A stretch of DNA of 64,000 nt from contig NW_004955465.1 of NCBI RefSeq assembly GCF_000276665.1, positions 4,972,136 to 5,036,135 of the forward strand, written 5' to 3'. The stretch comes from Chinchilla lanigera (Eukaryota > Chordata > Mammalia > Rodentia > Chinchillidae). Below, in pieces: positions 46,875-58,383 of this stretch (positions are counted from its first letter, which is position 1; each line of letters begins with the position of its first letter). The translations under genes and the position numbers were made by a program. The notes under the pieces were generated by a model. That model saw only the letters and a list, made by a program, of their open reading frames with translations. It ran no database searches and was not told the DNA's origin.

Positions 46875-47224
46875 TGTTACATCTTAGTCTGTTTGAGGTA
46901 CTATAATAAAATGCCATAAACTATGTAGTCACAAACCACAGAATTTTATTGCTCACAGGTCTGGAGGCCAAGACAAAGGCACTGGAAAATTCCATGTCTA
47001 GTGAGGATTCACTTCCTGGTTCACAGCATGGCGCTTTCTCACCATATCCTCAGCAGAAAGTGTAAGGCAGCTCTCAGCGGTCCCTTTTATAAGGCCACTA
47101 GTTCCATCATGAAGGTGCCTCTATAATGACCTATCCCTGGCCCAAAGTCCCCACATCCTAGTACTATCATATCGGGAGTTAAGATTCAATGTGTGAATCT
47201 GGGGAGAACACATATGTTCAGACA
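46875..47224 (-). mobile_element. MaLR-type LTR, antisense
   Basis: Antisense order: 'tcttagtctgtttgaggtac', 'tataataaaatgccataaac', 'tttattgctcacaggtctgg', 'cacttcctggttcacagcat', 'tcccttttataaggccacta', 'agtactatcatatcggga', 'aagattcaatgtgtgaatct', 'ggggagaacacatatgttca'. This matches the MLT1/MST group read backwards. The exact ends and TSD are not clear. Confidence 0.7.
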
Positions 47225-48051
47225 AGGGTGTGTGCCATTCTACCCCTGTATTAAGTACATTGGTCTGGGGTAATATTTATAGCTGTTTCAAGTGGAACTT
47301 TACAAAATCAGAGTTCTTTAGATGACAGCACTTACCCAGCCCCACTTCCTTTCTGTTGACTCAGCTTCATTTTCTCCTGTCCTCTGCTCAAGGGAACAAT
47401 GAGTTTCAGACTTTAACATCCCGTTCCCTCGTTGTGTTATCTAGGACTTCCTGAATCCTGTGAAATATGAAGCTTTCTGGTAAGAGTTTTGCTTCATGCC
47501 ACATGACATAAGAATAATTCCTCCTGTTCTCAAAAAATTATTATTTTGAGTAAGTCCACATTTAGTAAGCTTGGATATGCCATTCTTCCTAGATAAGACG
47601 CTTTCATTTCAGTGGAGTTCTGGAAGATAGACTATATCCATAGGAATTGATCTAGTTTTGAAGTTATAGACTGACTAAGAGATGAATGAAGAAAGGTCAG
47701 TATGTCCATCCTGAAACTTCTATAGAAATTGTAGAAGTCATTCTACAAATTATGCTTAATTTTTCAAAGTACTTTCTTATGGGTTGTGTGTTTGCGTTTG
47801 CCATAATTTGTTGCAATAGCTAATGAAGATGTTAGGCTCTTTTACAAAGTTGGTGCAAGGTGAATAAATGATTAACCAGCATGGTCCAGCTAGTTATTAG
47901 AATTAAGAATGGAATCAAATGCAGATCCTGACACCTTAAAGCTTGGGCTCCTCTAGACATGGAAGAATCAACTCAAATCTCAAAGTTAAATAGAATGGAG
48001 GTCTTGATTTGAATGCTTTGTTTCATATTTGTGTATAAAAATACTAACACA
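47225..48051. other. Unique sequence, nothing recognised
   Basis: About 0.8 kb without a supported feature. Confidence 0.4.
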
Positions 48052-48410
48052 TTAGTTTTTCTTCACTGTGATAAATACTCGGGATAAAGAATTTAAAAGG
48101 AAGATTTATTTTGGCTCAGAGTTTTAGAGATTTCGGACCATAGTCAGTCCATTGGCTCTTTTTAGACCTGTGGGAGGCAGCACAGCATGGCAGAATCACA
48201 AGGTGGAGGAAACAGTTCACCTCATTGCAGCCAGGAGGCAAGGAGAGGAAGAAGAAGGGGAAAGGCTTCCAAAATCCTTCAAGGATTTAGGACACCTAAC
48301 CTCACTAGACTCCACTTCCCAAGGGTCTGTGACCTCTTATCTATACCATAAGCTTCTGACCACACCTTTAACCCACACACCTTCATGGAGACCCATCCAA
48401 ACTATAGCAC
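48052..48410 (-). mobile_element. MaLR-type LTR, antisense
   Basis: 'cttcactgtgataaatactc', 'gaagatttattttggctcag', 'ccatagtcagtccattggct', 'gcagcacagcatggcagaat', 'cacaaggtggaggaaac', 'ccacttcccaagggtctgtg', 'tggagacccatccaaactat' give the antisense of a rodent-type MaLR LTR. The 90-codon ORF is incidental. Ends are approximate. Confidence 0.7.
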
Positions 48411-50237
48411 CCAGGACACTGTAAGTAGAACAGGGCATTGGTTTTCTCATCTAGCTTGAAAATTTGAGCATCTCTGGATCCAGTGACTTCCCTGATCTCT
48501 AATGTGAATTTATGATATTTCTGCGTTAGTATGCTTGGCAACAATTTCCTGTTTCTTCTTTGTTCTAATCCTGGTTTTCTCTTTCTGCCAAGATATTTTA
48601 GAGAAGACTTGTCCCATACTTTCCAATGCATACTTTAAGAAATTAATCACCTTTTTTCCTAGCCTGACTCTCGATGAAAAATTCCTCAGCAGTCTTCATT
48701 ACTTTGAAAACAAAACCTTTGATATTTAGCTTTTCACTAAATACAACGGACTCTTGTTGCTCACAGCAGGTATGATTTCTAAAGTCACCATGAGCACCGT
48801 ATTAATGGGGCGGTGCAGGGGCAATGCAGGCTTGGGTTCCTGGAAACCTAGGGTCACGTTTTTGTTAAACACTCAGTACACAACCTTGTTTCATGTGTAT
48901 TTCTGCTCAAAGATACACTATTTAAAATATATTACGTAGCATTAACATTGAATGCACAGCCAATAACCACATACCTCATGCTTGAATTAACCTTCTGATA
49001 CACAGATTTTGTGCAGTAGGCATCATATAAACTTTTTGTGCATAGAAACACTAGATAGCTCTTCAACACCACATTTGGGGACATTTTTAAGTAGTAAAAC
49101 CACCCAAAAGAGGCAAAAGAGAGAGAGACAGAGAGAGAGAAACATGATTTTAAACAGACTGTGAAATGAACACTTTCTTACAGCACAGTACTGAGTTGGC
49201 GGAATCAGTAAGGGAATCCCCTTGCTCACCACATCTAAGAGGATATATGTTGGGAGATTAAAATATTTCAGAACTTCGCATGTGTTCTTGAACAAAAACA
49301 AGTTTAGCATAAGTGTGTATAAATACTGACTTCAGGGTAAAAATAAACATTGAGGAATAGGCTGATTTCCAAATGCAAAATCTTTGAATAATGGGGATTA
49401 GCTGAACTTATAGTGTGGCCTGAATTTATCTCCACCGTCACCCACACTGACAATGAGCTGTGTTCTATCCGTGACAGATGCTTGAGCCCCAGAGGTCACC
49501 TTGTGTCCTCCAGATTCTGTAACTTTTTTCACGCTATACTCTAGGTCTAACATCAATCTCAGACTTTTTCTCTGGCGTGGCTTTATGGGGTTAAGAGCAA
49601 TTAAAATCAATATCTTCTCCGCCACAATACTAACCCTGGTGGCACAAAGAGACAGCCAGTATGAGCACTTCACATTCGCCTGGAATTCATGGTACCTCTG
49701 TTCAAATCATCCCCATCTAGCCTCCATTTTTGCCCTAGAAACATAGCTAAAGTCCATGAGGATAAGAACTCTCTCCCATATTTCCTCCCTTCCACAGCAA
49801 CTATCCTCAAACCCAGCCCACAGCGAGGGCTCACTACATATTTGTTAAGTGTAATTCAGCTGAATTTGATTTGAATTATATCAAGATATATTGCAATTTA
49901 TTATGCATCCCTATAAAAAGCCCTTTGTCACTGATGCAATTTCCTAGGTTATGTGCAATAAAATGACCAAATGGAGAAATTTTATAACAGTGAGAGTTTC
50001 CATAGGGAGCCAGAGCAGACAATGAGAAGGGCAAGGAGAAAAGTAGTTATCCAGGCAGCAGTCTGGTTACAAGGGAGCTGGAGGAAAATTTGAAACTGTG
50101 TTCGTGCAACAAGCACAATATCTTTACATTGCATATATTAGAATAGCCTGATATAAACATGAGTGTAAGTCCGAGGTGACTGATGGCTGTTCGGGGTGGG
50201 GTAACGTGGAAGAGCCTGCTACCCTTGCAGCTGCGTG
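48411..50237. other. Unique sequence, nothing recognised
   Basis: About 1.8 kb. A short GA run lies at 49117-49142. ORFs of 61-95 codons on both strands have no domain. Confidence 0.4.
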
Positions 50238-50254
50238 TGCACCTGATAAGTTCT

Positions 50255-50368
50255 TTTTTTTTTTTTTTTTTTTTTGTTTTTTTGGTTTTTCTCCGGTACC
50301 GGGAACCGAACTCACGACCTTGCGCTTGCCAGGCAGGCGCTTTGCCGCTGAGCTAAATCCCCAGCCCC
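50255..50368 (-). mobile_element. Young ID-like tRNA SINE, minus strand, with 17-bp TSD
   Basis: Long T-run, then 'ggtttttctccggtaccggg', 'aaccgaactcacgaccttgc', 'gcttgccaggcaggcgcttt', 'gccgctgagctaaatcccca', 'gcccc'. Perfect TSD tgcacctgataagttct at 50238-50254 and 50369-50385. Nearly identical to 45100 and 51805; CpGs intact. Confidence 0.95.
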
Positions 50369-50385
50369 TGCACCTGATAAGTTCT

Positions 50386-50814
50386 GTACCCAGATAACTC
50401 AGAGAAATCACAGAGTGCTGAAATCACTGAGTGTATCTGGACATAAACTCAAATGAGTCAGAAGAATAACCGCAAAATATTACTTACTGCAATGAAATTA
50501 TAACCCATGCAATCTTTTATCAAAAGAATTAAAGAATATTTTCAATATGAACATGAAGTTAAACTTTCATGTTAATGAGATTTGATCATAGAATGCATTG
50601 AATATTTAAATGGAAAATTAAAAAAAGTATTGCCATGAGGGATGCATTGTAATTAATTCCCCTGAAAATAGTCCTCTTGATTCAGACATACTTACCCAAT
50701 TGTTCTTACCACTTTCTGAAGCAATTCTGGACGTTGCCTTTCATAAGTATCTTTCTGGCTGCCTCAGTGTGCTGAATCTATTCAAAACGTGTTTGTCACT
50801 TTCTGTCAGAAAAA
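50386..50814. other. Unique AT-rich sequence, nothing recognised
   Basis: No supported feature. Confidence 0.4.
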
Positions 50815-51110
50815 ACATGGTGCATCATCTTTGACCTTATCACCTGATCTTGCACCATCTGACTGCTGGCTCCTCTGTAAAGTCAGAATTACCAAGAAAA
50901 GTGAACATTTTGAGTAGATGGAGAGCATCAAGGCAACTAGGACAGTGTGATTAAAGAAGGAGGACTGAAGAAAGAGGACTTCCAGAACTTCTTTAGAAAG
51001 TGGCCAGAACAATAAGTAAGTGTGTCTGAAGTGAGGGAGAGTATTTAGAGGGGGACTAGGTGCAATGTATATTTCACTGTAATAATGTTGTAAGATTTAA
51101 ACATTCATCA
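50815..51110 (+). pseudogene. Second mariner transposase relic
   Basis: Frames on the plus strand give residues resembling LSPDLAPSDCWL, then KVRITKKSEHFE, then blocks similar to the 'KEEDFQ..F..W' C-terminal region. These are the same blocks as the relic at 2180-2900, so they are probably the same family. Frames are broken and inverted terminal repeats were not found. Confidence 0.6.
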
Positions 51111-51661
51111 TTTTGTCTGTTTGCACCCTATGTTCAGTTTGTCACCCAACATTGTGCTAAGGAGGGTCTGAAAATGTAGATTAAAAATAGAATATTCAGT
51201 GTACCCACCCCTAATTCATGACTTAGGTCACAGCCTCCTCAGGCTCAAATGAGGGAGCCAGGACCTTGGTCCACACACTCTGCTAATCATCTCCATGCCT
51301 ACCCAGCTGTTTAGAGTGCAGATTTTTCCATCCCTGACCACTCTGACCTATCAGTAGACCTGAAAGCTTGTGTGCACCTCCTTAATACCGGATGCCATGG
51401 GTAAGGTGAATCATTTCATTATCTTCATCTGTGAATATATAATTTCTTTAAGATGTTCATTTGCAATTCACTTCTCACTGAAGTTTATATGTTACTTTAT
51501 GGAAAATGGAGGCAATACAAAAGAATTGTCATTCTTTCCTATGAATAAAAGGACTAGCGTCAGTGCACTAATCCTAGTGAGAGATTTTTATCTACTTAAT
51601 TTCACTAACATTCTTCAAGAAAATAAAAGAAATCTTTAAGATGCCTACAAACTACCTTTAG
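51111..51661. other. Unique sequence, nothing recognised
   Basis: An 89-codon ORF at 51370-51639 has no known domain. No repeat recognised. Confidence 0.4.
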
Positions 51662-51674
51662 GAAGACATATTTC

Positions 51675-51790
51675 GGACCGGGGATTTAGCTCAGTGGCAC
51701 AGCGCCTGCCTGGCAAGTGCAAGGTCGTGAGTTCGATTCCTGGTACCTGAAAAACAAAACAAACAAACAAACAAAAAGCCAAACAAACAA
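51675..51790 (+). mobile_element. ID-like SINE, upstream member of a stacked pair
   Basis: 'accggggatttagctcagtg', 'gcacagcgcctgcctggcaa', 'gtgcaaggtcgtgagttcga', 'ttcctggtacc' and an (AAAC)n tail. Bounded by gaagacatatttc at 51662-51674 and 51791-51803. Confidence 0.93.
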
Positions 51791-51804
51791 GAAGACATAT
51801 TTCA

Positions 51805-51912
51805 GGGGCTGGGGATTTAGCTCAGCGGCAAAGCGCTTGCCTGGCAAGCGCAAGGTCGTGAGTTCGGTTCCCGGTACCAGAGAAAAACCAAAAAAAAAAA
51901 AAAAAAGAAGAA
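51805..51912 (+). mobile_element. ID-like SINE, downstream member of a stacked pair
   Basis: 'ggggctggggatttagctca', 'gcggcaaagcgcttgcctgg', 'caagcgcaaggtcgtgagtt', 'cggttcccggtacc' and an A-tail. Bounded by gaagacatatttc at 51791-51803 and 51913-51925, so it shares the middle repeat with the first SINE. Confidence 0.95.
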
Positions 51913-51983
51913 GAAGACATATTTCATCTATCTGTCTATCTATCACCTAAGTATATCATCCTAATGGGGATCTATCAATCCCC

Positions 51984-52022
51984 ATTGCTTCTTGACCTTT
52001 TGGCTAAGATCAAGCACAGCAT
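51984..52022 (+). pseudogene. U2 snRNA 5' fragment, retroposed
   Basis: Thirty-nine bases follow the 5' end of U2 snRNA, including the conserved core 'ccttttggctaagatcaag'. Seven differences from the remembered human sequence are all transitions. The rest of U2 is missing and no A-tail is present. Near-identical direct repeats tctatcaatc(c/t)c(c/t) lie at 51971-51983 and 52023-52035. This fits a truncated, tailless retropseudogene. A caution: TCTATC motifs are common locally. Confidence 0.7.
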
Positions 52023-52035
52023 TCTATCAATCTCT

Positions 52036-53720
52036 CCACTTAATCTGTCTATATGTCTGTCTTAACTATTATCTATCTACCTGCCTACATATGCTTTTAT
52101 TTACCCTAGATTTGATTTGTTATATTTCTTATAATATTCCTTAAGTAAGAATAAAATGAAGTTATTTTATAAGTAGTTTTATTGATTGAACTTCTAGTCA
52201 TAAAGCTACCATTAGCAACTCAGCAAGGTGACTTCCTATTTCCTTCATTGTCCACTTACATTTCTTCTCCTTAATTTTGGAGGGTGCTTGAGTTTTGTAA
52301 TCATAGATGGGATTGCAATTTTGTCCCAGAACATAGGTTCAAAGGGAAGCACACACAAAATGACAAAACCAAGGATGCAGCAGAAATTTCCTCAGCCACC
52401 CAAATGCCAAGTCTTACAATTGGTGTTATATTTATCTTCTGGTGTTACAGCTTTGAAACTGAATTTTCCCAGAAATGGAGACAAGAAATACATAAAAGTG
52501 CATCAGAGCTTCATGCCAAGAAGTGTGTCTGAAGTAATTATAACTTCTACTCAGAACTTCCTTAATTGGCATTACTCAAATATAGATAATTGACTGAGAA
52601 TGTGACCTTAGCCACACTAGTGAACTTGTTCTCCAGAGAAGAAAGCTGATAACAGGCTTCTTTGTCATCAAAGGGTGAAGAAATGTGACAATCTGGGAAC
52701 TGGTTTTAGGGCCCCATCTGCTAAACCAGAGAGAAATCAAGATTTTACAGTTCTATAAATATTTTAGTGTATCCCATCATTTATGAACTGTGGCAGCTAT
52801 CATAAAACGTCCCTGACTTTTGTTACAACTGCATATAAGGCCAGAAAATTGCATCTCGTGGTAAACCATAAAAATCTAAGTAAAAGCACCATTCCTTTCA
52901 GTATATTCTAAAAATATACAACCTTCCTGTCAGTATATGGCAGAGTAGTTACCATCCCAGGATGCCTGTTTCTTTCTCATTTTTTTATCTGATCTTACCC
53001 TGGTCCTTTCAAGCCCTTTCGTATTTCAGTATCTTTTTATGTTTCATAAATAACAGCCATCGCCACATAACAGCTGAAATAGATTTTACTTTGTCACAAC
53101 ATACTGTGAGCAAGGGACACTAGGATGACAATGCTGCAACACCACAAGCTTTCATTTTTTACCTAACATCTAATTGTTCAAGATGTGATTCTTGTTTTGT
53201 CTTGAATTTTATTTAGTATGATGCTGAAGAAAAAATTTTAATTAAGAGGTGAAGGCCAGATTAATAAGAGCAGCTACTCCTGAAGAACTAATATCCAGAA
53301 AGCTGACTTGACATTGAAAGTAAAGTGGTGATTTGTGGATTGCTCCATCTTATTCTATAGAGTCTTGTTCTCTGACCTCCTACAATGCTGTATGATGTGT
53401 GTAATATGTTAAAGATTTTTACATCTTTTAATGGCCTAGGAGCAGTGCAACAGCTTCACTGATCACGTTATACCTCAAGGGGGACAAATTATTCACATTG
53501 GCATCATTTGGCCCAACAATGCTTCTCTTCTTGCTAGGTTTTGTTTCTCTCTTTATTAGATGATGATTTGATAGACTAAAATGTTACTTAGATAAGAGAC
53601 CCCAGAACTTGCAGTCATACCCACTCTCAGTGTACTCATATATGTAAGATGCTATTTGGATCATATCTTGAAGGTTTAGCCAATGACTTTACCCTTATTC
53701 TTCTTTTCTTTTTATACATC
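52036..53720. other. Unique sequence, nothing recognised
   Basis: About 1.7 kb. The 121-codon ORF at 52228-52593 overlaps an 82-codon ORF in another frame; neither has a recognised domain, codon bias or splice context that would support a gene. Confidence 0.4.
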
Positions 53721-54259
53721 CATGGGTGAATGGATGGATGGGTGGATGGATGGATGGATGGATGGATAGATGGATGGATGGGTGGGTGGATGGATGGATG
53801 GATGGATGGATGGATGGATGGATGGATGGGTGGGTGGATGGATGGATGGATGGATGGATGGATGGATGGATGGATGGATATGTAGGTGTGTCAGTGGTTG
53901 GATGGATGGATGGGTGGGTGGATGGATGGATGGACGGATGGATGAATGGATGTGTAGGTGGGTGAGTGGTTGGATGGATGGATGGATGGATGGGTGGATG
54001 GATGCGTGGGTGGGTGGGTGGATGGATGGATGGGTGGGTGGATGGATGGATGAATGGATGGATGGGTGGATGGATGGATAGATGGGTGGATGAGTGGGTG
54101 GGTGGGTGGATGGATGGATGGATGGATGGGTAGATGGATGGATAGATGGGTGGATGAGTGGGTGGGTGGGTGGATGGATGGATGGATGAATGGATGGATG
54201 GATGGACGGATGGGTGGATGGATGGGTGGATGGGTGGGTGGATGAGTGGGTGGTTGGGT
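53721..54259. repeat. TGGA/TGGG minisatellite, about 540 bp
   Basis: Four-base units TGGA with regular TGGG, TAGA, TGAG and TGTG variants. Higher-order repetition is visible: one long variant pattern recurs at 54073 and 54137 (64-bp period), and another near 53881 and 53953 (72-bp). The encoded MDGW repeats and the opposite-strand HPSI repeats are not genes. Confidence 0.97.
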
Positions 54260-54335
54260 TGCAGTGCTAGGGATGAAATCCAGGGCCTTGCACATGCTAG
54301 GCATTCATTCTACCACTGAGCTACATCCTAAGCCC
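54260..54335 (-). mobile_element. ID-like tRNA SINE, minus strand, at the minisatellite edge
   Basis: 'cagtgctagggatgaaatcc', 'agggccttgcacatgctagg', 'ctaccactgagctacatcct' is an antisense ID-like body. Its 3' end adjoins the minisatellite directly. Confidence 0.85.
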
Positions 54336-55109
54336 TCACTTTGTTCTAATACACAAATGAACACAAGATTTTCAAGGTCTAAATTCTACCTGACCATCCA
54401 AATCAAATATGTCTCAGCTTATATTTAAATATAATTTCCAATCTACTAAAATCCTCTCTCCTACTCCCATTTTCCTCTTTATAAATAAGAAATTTTTCAT
54501 TTGTAGAGAGCAATGGCAGCCTAACATGAGAAGGGAAGGTGACAGTGAAAGAATGTGTGGGAGGTTCATAGTCCTAGAATACATCTGAAGTGCAACCCAG
54601 TTTGTGCTGGGCTTCCCTGTGCTCGTGTTCTCAGACATAAGTGGTGACAATAAGGCTGTAAACTGGCTTTTCCTCCTATACTCTATGAAACCCAGATTTC
54701 ACCTGTAAAATCCCTTTCTGTTACAATCTGAGTGGAGAAAGAATACTCAGAGCCCCAGGGACACTCCTGAGGTAGTGGCATAACCTCTGCAGAGAAGCAA
54801 CTGCATTGGTGGGGTTGGAGGCTCCCTCATGGTACTACAGAGCACCTGTCAACAGGTGTCAGAAGAAACACAGTAATGTGCCTGAAACTTTTATGGCAAT
54901 GAAGACTTCTGATGAAGAAACTGGTGGTTGGGAACACTTGAACCCAAGCTTCTGAGATGCACTGACCTGTGAAAACTGCATCCACTTGCTGAGGACAGAA
55001 AAACACTAAGCAAATAAGAGCAGAAAGCCACACCAATAGGAAGGACTATCTTCATTGCAGAAGGAGCACACAAATTACAGCCTTAGGATTCAGCCCTTAC
55101 AGGTTTGTC
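54336..55109. other. Unique sequence, nothing recognised
   Basis: No supported feature; ORFs of 60-78 codons have no domain. Confidence 0.4.
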
Positions 55110-55370
55110 ACTTGCTATCCAAGTCCCATTCACTCCCATTTTCTCTTCTACAAAATGACAAGACTGTGCTGCTTGCTCAGAATCTTGAATAATCCCCAGA
55201 TTTAGCCACTGTTGTTGGGAAAATCAAAGTCTATAAGTTAATAAAAGTCTTAGTCAAGTATGTCAAGCAGAGGAAGAGCTCACTAAAATGTAGCTCTTGT
55301 CATCATTGGTGTGTCTGGTACAAAGTAGGTGCTCAAAGGAATTTGTTAGAATTGAATTAAGTTCAACATA
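55110..55370 (+). mobile_element. Possible L2 LINE 3' end
   Basis: 'tctggtacaaagtaggtgct' followed by 'caaaggaatttgttagaatt' and 'gaattaag' parallels the L2 3' terminus ('gcctggcacatagtaggtgctcaataaatgtttgttgaatgaatg'). Upstream limit is a guess. Confidence 0.5.
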
Positions 55371-55544
55371 GATGCATGTATCATACAGGGTATCCATCTA
55401 CTCAGTAGAAACAGTCCTTACTGAGGACATCTCAGCTACATTAGAATAGGAATGAAGTGAGCGAACATCAATTAATGCCTAATACAGTACTAAGCAGGAT
55501 CTGAGTACCAGGTAGGATCTGATATTTATCGAATTCTTTTATTT

Positions 55545-55640
55545 TTACTTTAAAGAGAATAAAAATAGAACAACATTAAAAACAATATAGAATTTCAAAA
55601 CAAGATGATAGGAAATCAACAATGGTTGTTATATTGCATA
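55545..55640 (+). repeat. Dispersed repeat, copy 2
   Basis: Shares 'tagaatttcaaaacaagatg' and 'ataggaaatcaacaatggtt' blocks with 28678-28770 in the same order. Family unknown to me. Confidence 0.5.
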
Positions 55641-58380
55641 TTGTTATCTTCAAAGTAGTTGTCCAGATTATCAGGCATGCAAAATTGATCAAAAAAATTA
55701 AGCATTAACTATTCCTTTCAATAAACCAATAGAAATCACTGTGTATGATTATCTTAGCTATCTTGTGTACAAAATTCTTATAGGAATGCTGGAAGTTGGA
55801 CATTTTCAACTTCTTGTGTACAGACTATAAATTTCAGGAGCTGGAACTTGTCTGTATTCATGTCACTGAATGGAAAAGACAGGGTTTGAAGTTGGATGAC
55901 CTCTGTCCAATGCCAAAGGCAAGGGGAAAAAACTATACAGCCAGCGCAAGAAACTCAAAGACTCTCAAGTCAAGCTTATATTTGTCACAATAGAAAAACA
56001 AAATGCAAAATTTCAGTAAAGTGATAGATGTCTTAATATTTTATCTAAAATTTCCAAATATCTCTTACAGTGTTATGATTTGTGGATAATACATGTTCTG
56101 TAGTCAGAGGCCAATGCAGGTGGGTTGTGAGTATTCTGAGCCCCTCCTTTCTACCCAGAGTCCTGGCAGGAATGAGACACATAGTTGTCAGGTGGTTATA
56201 ATACCCTTATGTGTCCACAAGAAAAGTATCATCACCTGATCCCACACAAATGAACATAAGGACATTCCAGAAAGAATCTTCTAGTTCACTGAACCAGTTG
56301 AAAGATGTACCATCTTAGTATGTTAAGAAAGTATAATGATTACTTCAAGCTGAAATCATTTGAGCTATAACTTCATAAAATGCCATTTAGCATGCCATTT
56401 TACATATAGCAATCCATAAAAATTGTTTGGGGAAGGATGTCCTTCCTATGACAGGGCATAACATGATGGAACTAAGGCTGGAAAGTAGCTTCGATTAACA
56501 TAACCTGGGCTACAGTGAACCTGAAGAATCCAAGTCTGAAGTAACTCTTATTTTCCACTTGCTTCATACTCCCTATTTACAGCTTTCCTACATTTCTAGA
56601 TGTACTACTCTAGTCCAGATATCCAGTTGTTCTGTCATTCCTTCACAAATGCATTGTTCTTTGTCTAAAAAATCTAAAAGCATCCTGTTCTTATCATTTT
56701 TCAGAAAGCTACCAACTTCTGAAAATTTCCATGTATCTGCAAAATTAATAGCACTTTTAAACTTTTCTCTTTGTAATCAACTCTTACATTAATTGAGTTC
56801 CTCAGTTCAGCCAAAGAGCCCACATAGCATCAAAGGAGGGGAGAAGGGACCTCTCTCTGCCAGTATATCTTCTCTAATTTGGTGAAGAGGAACTGGATAT
56901 TACCAGAAACCCTTGTTGTTGTTGTGTTGTTGTTGCTGTTTCATCAGAAGAAAGAACCAAGACCTATGAATAGAAATTATAAGGAAGTAGCCTTAAATTC
57001 CATAAAACAAGTCATCCTCTCACAATAGAGCCATTGCTGTCTCACCTACTCTAGAGGAGGCTCTACCACTTGACAGGAAATCAAACAGGTAGCCTCCAGG
57101 CTGCCTTTTGGCTCTCCGTTGCATGATGCTATGGGTGAGGGCGTTCTAACACAAAATATTCTCTCTGAATTGATCATTCATAATCAAGTTCATAAAAGAA
57201 AATAGAGTCTAATCTTCTAAAGAAAATAGGGCTGGGACATCTGCATGATAATTCATCCAGCTCTCTAACCCTAAGCCATGAAACACTTTGTTTTGACCAA
57301 GGCCAATGTAGTTCCCTTCTTGTTGACCACAATAACAAAGGCCCTATTACAATCAACGAATCGGTGGAGTCTTAACAGAAGTTAAGACATTTCAAGACTA
57401 TAACCGGAGAGGTGAAACTCCATATTTCAGTGTTTCTTGTCATTGTCTGTGGTCAGCGGTTCTTCTCAAGTCCCAGTGCTGAGAAGATCATGGTTTTAGG
57501 ATAAAAAGCCCCCAGTTCTACATTTGAGCTGTCCAATAAATCCCAAAGCACAACAAACCTCACCTTTTCATTTAAAACTTCATGAGGGCCTGATAGAGTG
57601 ACTAGAGAATTCACTGTGGGAATTCATTTCTAAAGCAGAAAGACAGCGAGGAGAAAGTATAATAAGGCCCATGGATGTTGCTGTAACTGAGCCCTCACCT
57701 GTGTTTTATCAAAGGGCACTGGTGCGTCACTCCAAGTAGAAGGAGGCTCCCGTGTTAGTAATCAGCATCTGAAGGCGACACCATGTGCTACTCCAGCACT
57801 TGACTTCCTGCTCACTCTTGTCCCACAGATGTTCTTCGAGTCAAATATACAACCTAGCCTGTTCATGCTTTTAAATTCTTGTTTCCAAGCTACCTAGATC
57901 TTCCAGAGCTGTGTACCTTAATCTACAAAGAGAGGATGGCATAAAAATATTTACAAAAAAGGCGGTCCTTGGCACATTTGGACCCATGACCTTGATGGTG
58001 TCTGGAACCTCCTGCACTGGCATTCCGTATTAACCACTGTGTGCCCCACTCCAGCCATGTTTGGCATCTCGCCTGGCTGAAGTGCGTCCCTGCCTCATGT
58101 GAGCTGTCTCCCTGAAAGCTCAGAGAAGACTCCAAGGCAACTTCACCTAGAGCTTTGCACCCCTGGAAAACTCTATCTTCCTGTGATACGGGGCCTGCAT
58201 AGGAAGTGTTCTTCTCTAAGGTTAGCAAATCATTTGTATGTATCAGGAATCTTTACTGCCTAGCACACCAACTATATATTGCAGGGAAATTACTGCACAC
58301 CATTATAAAACAGAGGAACCTACATTCCCAAACAAAGATTGTGTCTAGAGACACTTTCCTAAAGGATCATAGAAGGAATA
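55641..58380. other. Unique sequence, nothing recognised
   Basis: About 2.7 kb. A TTG-rich simple repeat lies at 56912-56942. ORFs of 60-101 codons have no domain. Confidence 0.4.
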
Positions 58381-58383
58381 GAG

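Noticed and set aside
51717..51950. 77-codon ORF and its opposite-strand partner with GFSSAAKRLPGKRKVVSSVPG
   Set aside because: The peptide is a translation of the ID-like SINE body and recurs at 50124-50411 for the same reason.
51984..52022. Functional U2 snRNA gene
   Set aside because: Only the first ~39 bases are present, with seven changes; there is no promoter element or 3' box context.
53721..54259. CRISPR-like array
   Set aside because: Four-base slippage units without unique spacers, in a eukaryotic genome.
53726..54304. ORFs of MDGW and HPSI repeats, resembling a repetitive protein
   Set aside because: They are translations of a TGGA tetranucleotide array; all frames stay open because of the repeat, not because of coding.
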